Positions 45,662 to 46,862 of a DNA stretch of 46,862 nucleotides are shown here, in pieces. Each line of letters opens with the position of its first letter. Position 1 is the stretch's first letter. The stretch comes from Kitasatospora sp. SolWspMP-SS2h (lineage in GTDB: Bacteria > Actinomycetota > Actinomycetes > Streptomycetales > Streptomycetaceae): assembly GCF_003259315.1 (NCBI RefSeq), contig NZ_QLLT01000040.1, positions 1 through 46,862 on the forward strand, read 5' to 3'. A program made the translations under genes and the position numbers. The notes beneath the pieces were generated by a model, which was given only the letters and a program-made list of their open reading frames with translations, had not been told where the DNA came from and ran no database searches.

Positions 45662-46155
45662 CAGAGAGCTCCAGCAATCAGGGCGTGGTCATGCAGACGA
45701 AGGATCTGCTCGGCGGCCGTACGGTGACCGGACACATCGTTCTCTGTGACAGCGGTCCCGTCGAGGTAGCGGTGGTCGACTGACCAGTTGGCGAAGGGGT
45801 TGTTAGCTAGCAGCACTGCGCTCAGTCTGCCGCCCTGTCGGCCCTGGAGGTGCAGTGCCACGGCGGTCCATAGCGTTGGTAGGTGGGAAAGCTCCTTCAC
45901 CGTGCCACTAGCGTCGAGGATCCATGGAGCCTTCGCTGCCCTCCCATTTGGCTTCGGGCTCAGTGACGCTCCGGCGTACCGCATCAACAGACTCTTCAGG
46001 GCGCACTCCACAGCGAACCCGAAGTGGTAGTCCGCGTTGGCCAGTCGCTTGATGGAGTGTAGGTGGATGGCATCGTCGTAATGACGCTTGGCAGCCTTCG
46101 CGTACTGCGTCTCATCTTGGACAGGCTGGGAGGGCTGGGTTGGTGTCTGCGGCAC
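45661..46155 (-). CDS. HEPN-like small protein, first gene of the island operon
   Basis: A 164-residue protein whose N-terminal half (HYDDAIHLHSIKRLANADYHFGFAVECALKSLLMRYAG) matches the helical HEPN pattern, with the conserved GFAVECALKSLL helix. HEPN proteins are often RNases or nucleotide-binding partners in defence and toxin modules. A clear catalytic R-x4-6-H is not certain here: RHYDDAIH (R-x6-H) is the only candidate I see. The GTG start has TAGGAT 6 nt upstream, so the operon transcript is probably leaderless. Confidence 0.68.
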   Translation of the reverse strand: MPQTPTQPSQPVQDETQYAKAAKRHYDDAIHLHSIKRLANADYHFGFAVECALKSLLMRYAGASLSPKPNGRAAKAPWILDASGTVKELSHLPTLWTAVALHLQGRQGGRLSAVLLANNPFANWSVDHRYLDGTAVTENDVSGHRTAAEQILRLHDHALIAGAL

Positions 46156-46161
46156 GTCAGG

Positions 46162-46167
46162 ATCCTA
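46162..46167 (-). promoter_or_regulatory. -10 element of the HEPN/ParA/ATPase operon
   Basis: TAGGAT on the minus strand lies exactly 6 nt before the GTG start of the HEPN-like gene, the spacing of actinobacterial leaderless promoters. No clear -35 at 17-18 nt. Confidence 0.5.
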
Positions 46168-46249
46168 GTAGTGCGAAAGCAGCCAATGAGCCTTTTCAGG
46201 GCGGCCACCGAACGGGTGATGGTCGAGCGGTGGGGATGAGGGCAGAACG

Positions 46250-46315
46250 AACGAGGCTCCCGGGCTGTTGAGCGAGATGTCTTACGTCTCAAGCAGCCAG
46301 CCAGGAAGCCTCGTT
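46250..46315 (+). promoter_or_regulatory. Inverted repeat over the transposase start
   Basis: AACGAGGCT (46250-46258) and AGCCTCGTT (46307-46315) are perfect 9-bp arms; the right arm covers the last bases before, and two bases of, the TTG start codon. In mRNA made by read-through from outside it would hide the ribosome site, a device known from other IS elements. It may also be part of the left IS end. Confidence 0.45.
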
Positions 46316-46862
46316 GGTCACTTATCCTGCCGCACTGGACCTGCCGCACGCGCTCGTCGAGTGGGTCACCATGCTCATGGTCACCCGCGAGGGTGACCGC
46401 CGCTGCAAACTCCCTCCCTCGCAACGCGCCTTGGTCGCGCTGGTGTACCTGCGCAGGCACGACACCCTCGCGCAGATCGCGGCCGGCTTCCGGACCAGCG
46501 TCGGCACCGCCCACGCCTATGTCCACCAGGTCACTGACCTGCTGGCCCGGAAGGCGCCCGGCCTGACCCGGGCCCTGCGCGACGCCGATGTGGAGTACGT
46601 CCTGGTCAATGGCACCCCCGCCGAGTGCCACTGCGTCGGCGACGGCCGCGCCGACTACTTGGGAAAGCACCGCCGCCACGGCGTGGACCACCAGGTCATC
46701 ACCGGTCCGACAGGCAAACTCGTGTGGATCTCCCGCGTCCTGCCCGGCCGCACCCACGACCTGACCGCCGCCCGTACTCACCGCATCGTGAAGACATGCG
46801 TCCGACTCCGCATCCCAGCCCTGGCCGACATGGCGTACACCGGCGCCGGCGGCACCTTCGCC
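46314..46862 (+). CDS. IS5-type DDE transposase (partial, runs off the window)
   Basis: 183 codons are visible without a stop. Family blocks are TYPAALDLPHALVEWVTMLM, KLPPSQRALVALVYLR, an HTH-like region (TLAQIAAGFRTSVGTAHAYV), YVLVNGTPAEC, LPGRTHDLTAARTHRI and ALADMAYTGAGGTF. It is the DDE_Tnp_4-type transposase common in Streptomyces IS5-group elements. The first catalytic Asp of the usual VDGT motif is Asn here (VNGT), so it may be inactive. The TTG start at 46314 is inferred from homologues' N-terminus and AGGAAG upstream. The 3' part and right IS end lie outside the window. Confidence 0.82.
   Translation, partial: MVTYPAALDLPHALVEWVTMLMVTREGDRRCKLPPSQRALVALVYLRRHDTLAQIAAGFRTSVGTAHAYVHQVTDLLARKAPGLTRALRDADVEYVLVNGTPAECHCVGDGRADYLGKHRRHGVDHQVITGPTGKLVWISRVLPGRTHDLTAARTHRIVKTCVRLRIPALADMAYTGAGGTFA

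Overview
The window is chromosomal DNA from a high-GC actinobacterium of the Streptomycetaceae (Streptomyces, Kitasatospora or a close relative). The evidence is the very GC-rich third codon positions, many GTG starts, Lsr2, an HspR-type heat-shock operon, mycothiol-type DinB-like proteins, and a core gene content that I remember from Streptomyces chromosomes (purSQL, fbaA, pyrE, clpB, dnaK-grpE-dnaJ-hspR, dcd).

Positions 1-40,430 are mostly conserved core. In order they hold: tRNA-Gly(GCC); lsr2; purS-purQ-purL; a mycothiol-dependent isomerase-like protein; a SUKH/deaminase-like protein; a secreted zinc-protease-like DUF3152 protein; DUF3151; fbaA; dedA; pyrE; an SRPBCC tail-anchored protein; a membrane spermidine-synthase-like protein; DUF2617; a PLP aminotransferase; a YbjN protein; clpB; a divergent lysR/TDT transporter pair; the dnaK operon; an EtfD-like membrane Fe-S oxidoreductase; a mannose-1-phosphate guanylyltransferase-like protein; a Yip1 protein; an AlaX-like protein; dcd; a small zinc-ribbon protein; and tRNA-Gly(CCC). 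HspR, encoded last in the dnaK operon, has recognisable HAIR operators in front of both dnaK and clpB, so the window holds a repressor together with two of its targets.

An accessory block interrupts the core between the TDT transporter and hspR (about 21.4-28.6 kb). Four tandem, translationally coupled paralogous regulators (N-terminal winged helix, PLD/TrmB-like middle, C-terminal LuxR-type HTH) are followed by a MilB/BlsM-like nucleotide N-glycosidase. Then come a 51-residue secreted peptide and a fifth paralogous regulator convergent to it. This looks like a multi-receptor peptide-signalling or regulatory cluster that I do not recognise as described.

After tRNA-Gly(CCC) and its terminator (40.43 kb) the sequence becomes visibly less GC-rich and mobile. 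It holds a decayed IS1182-type insertion sequence with both terminal repeats. Next is a tight three-gene operon on the minus strand (HEPN-like protein, a ParA/MinD-like ATPase with a KGGVGR-type P-loop, and a STAND/AAA-like ATPase). An IS5-type transposase runs off the right edge with Asn in place of the first catalytic Asp. The three-gene operon has the look of an uncharacterised defence or conflict module in a tRNA-associated island, and with the peptide/LuxR cluster it is the best candidate for something new.
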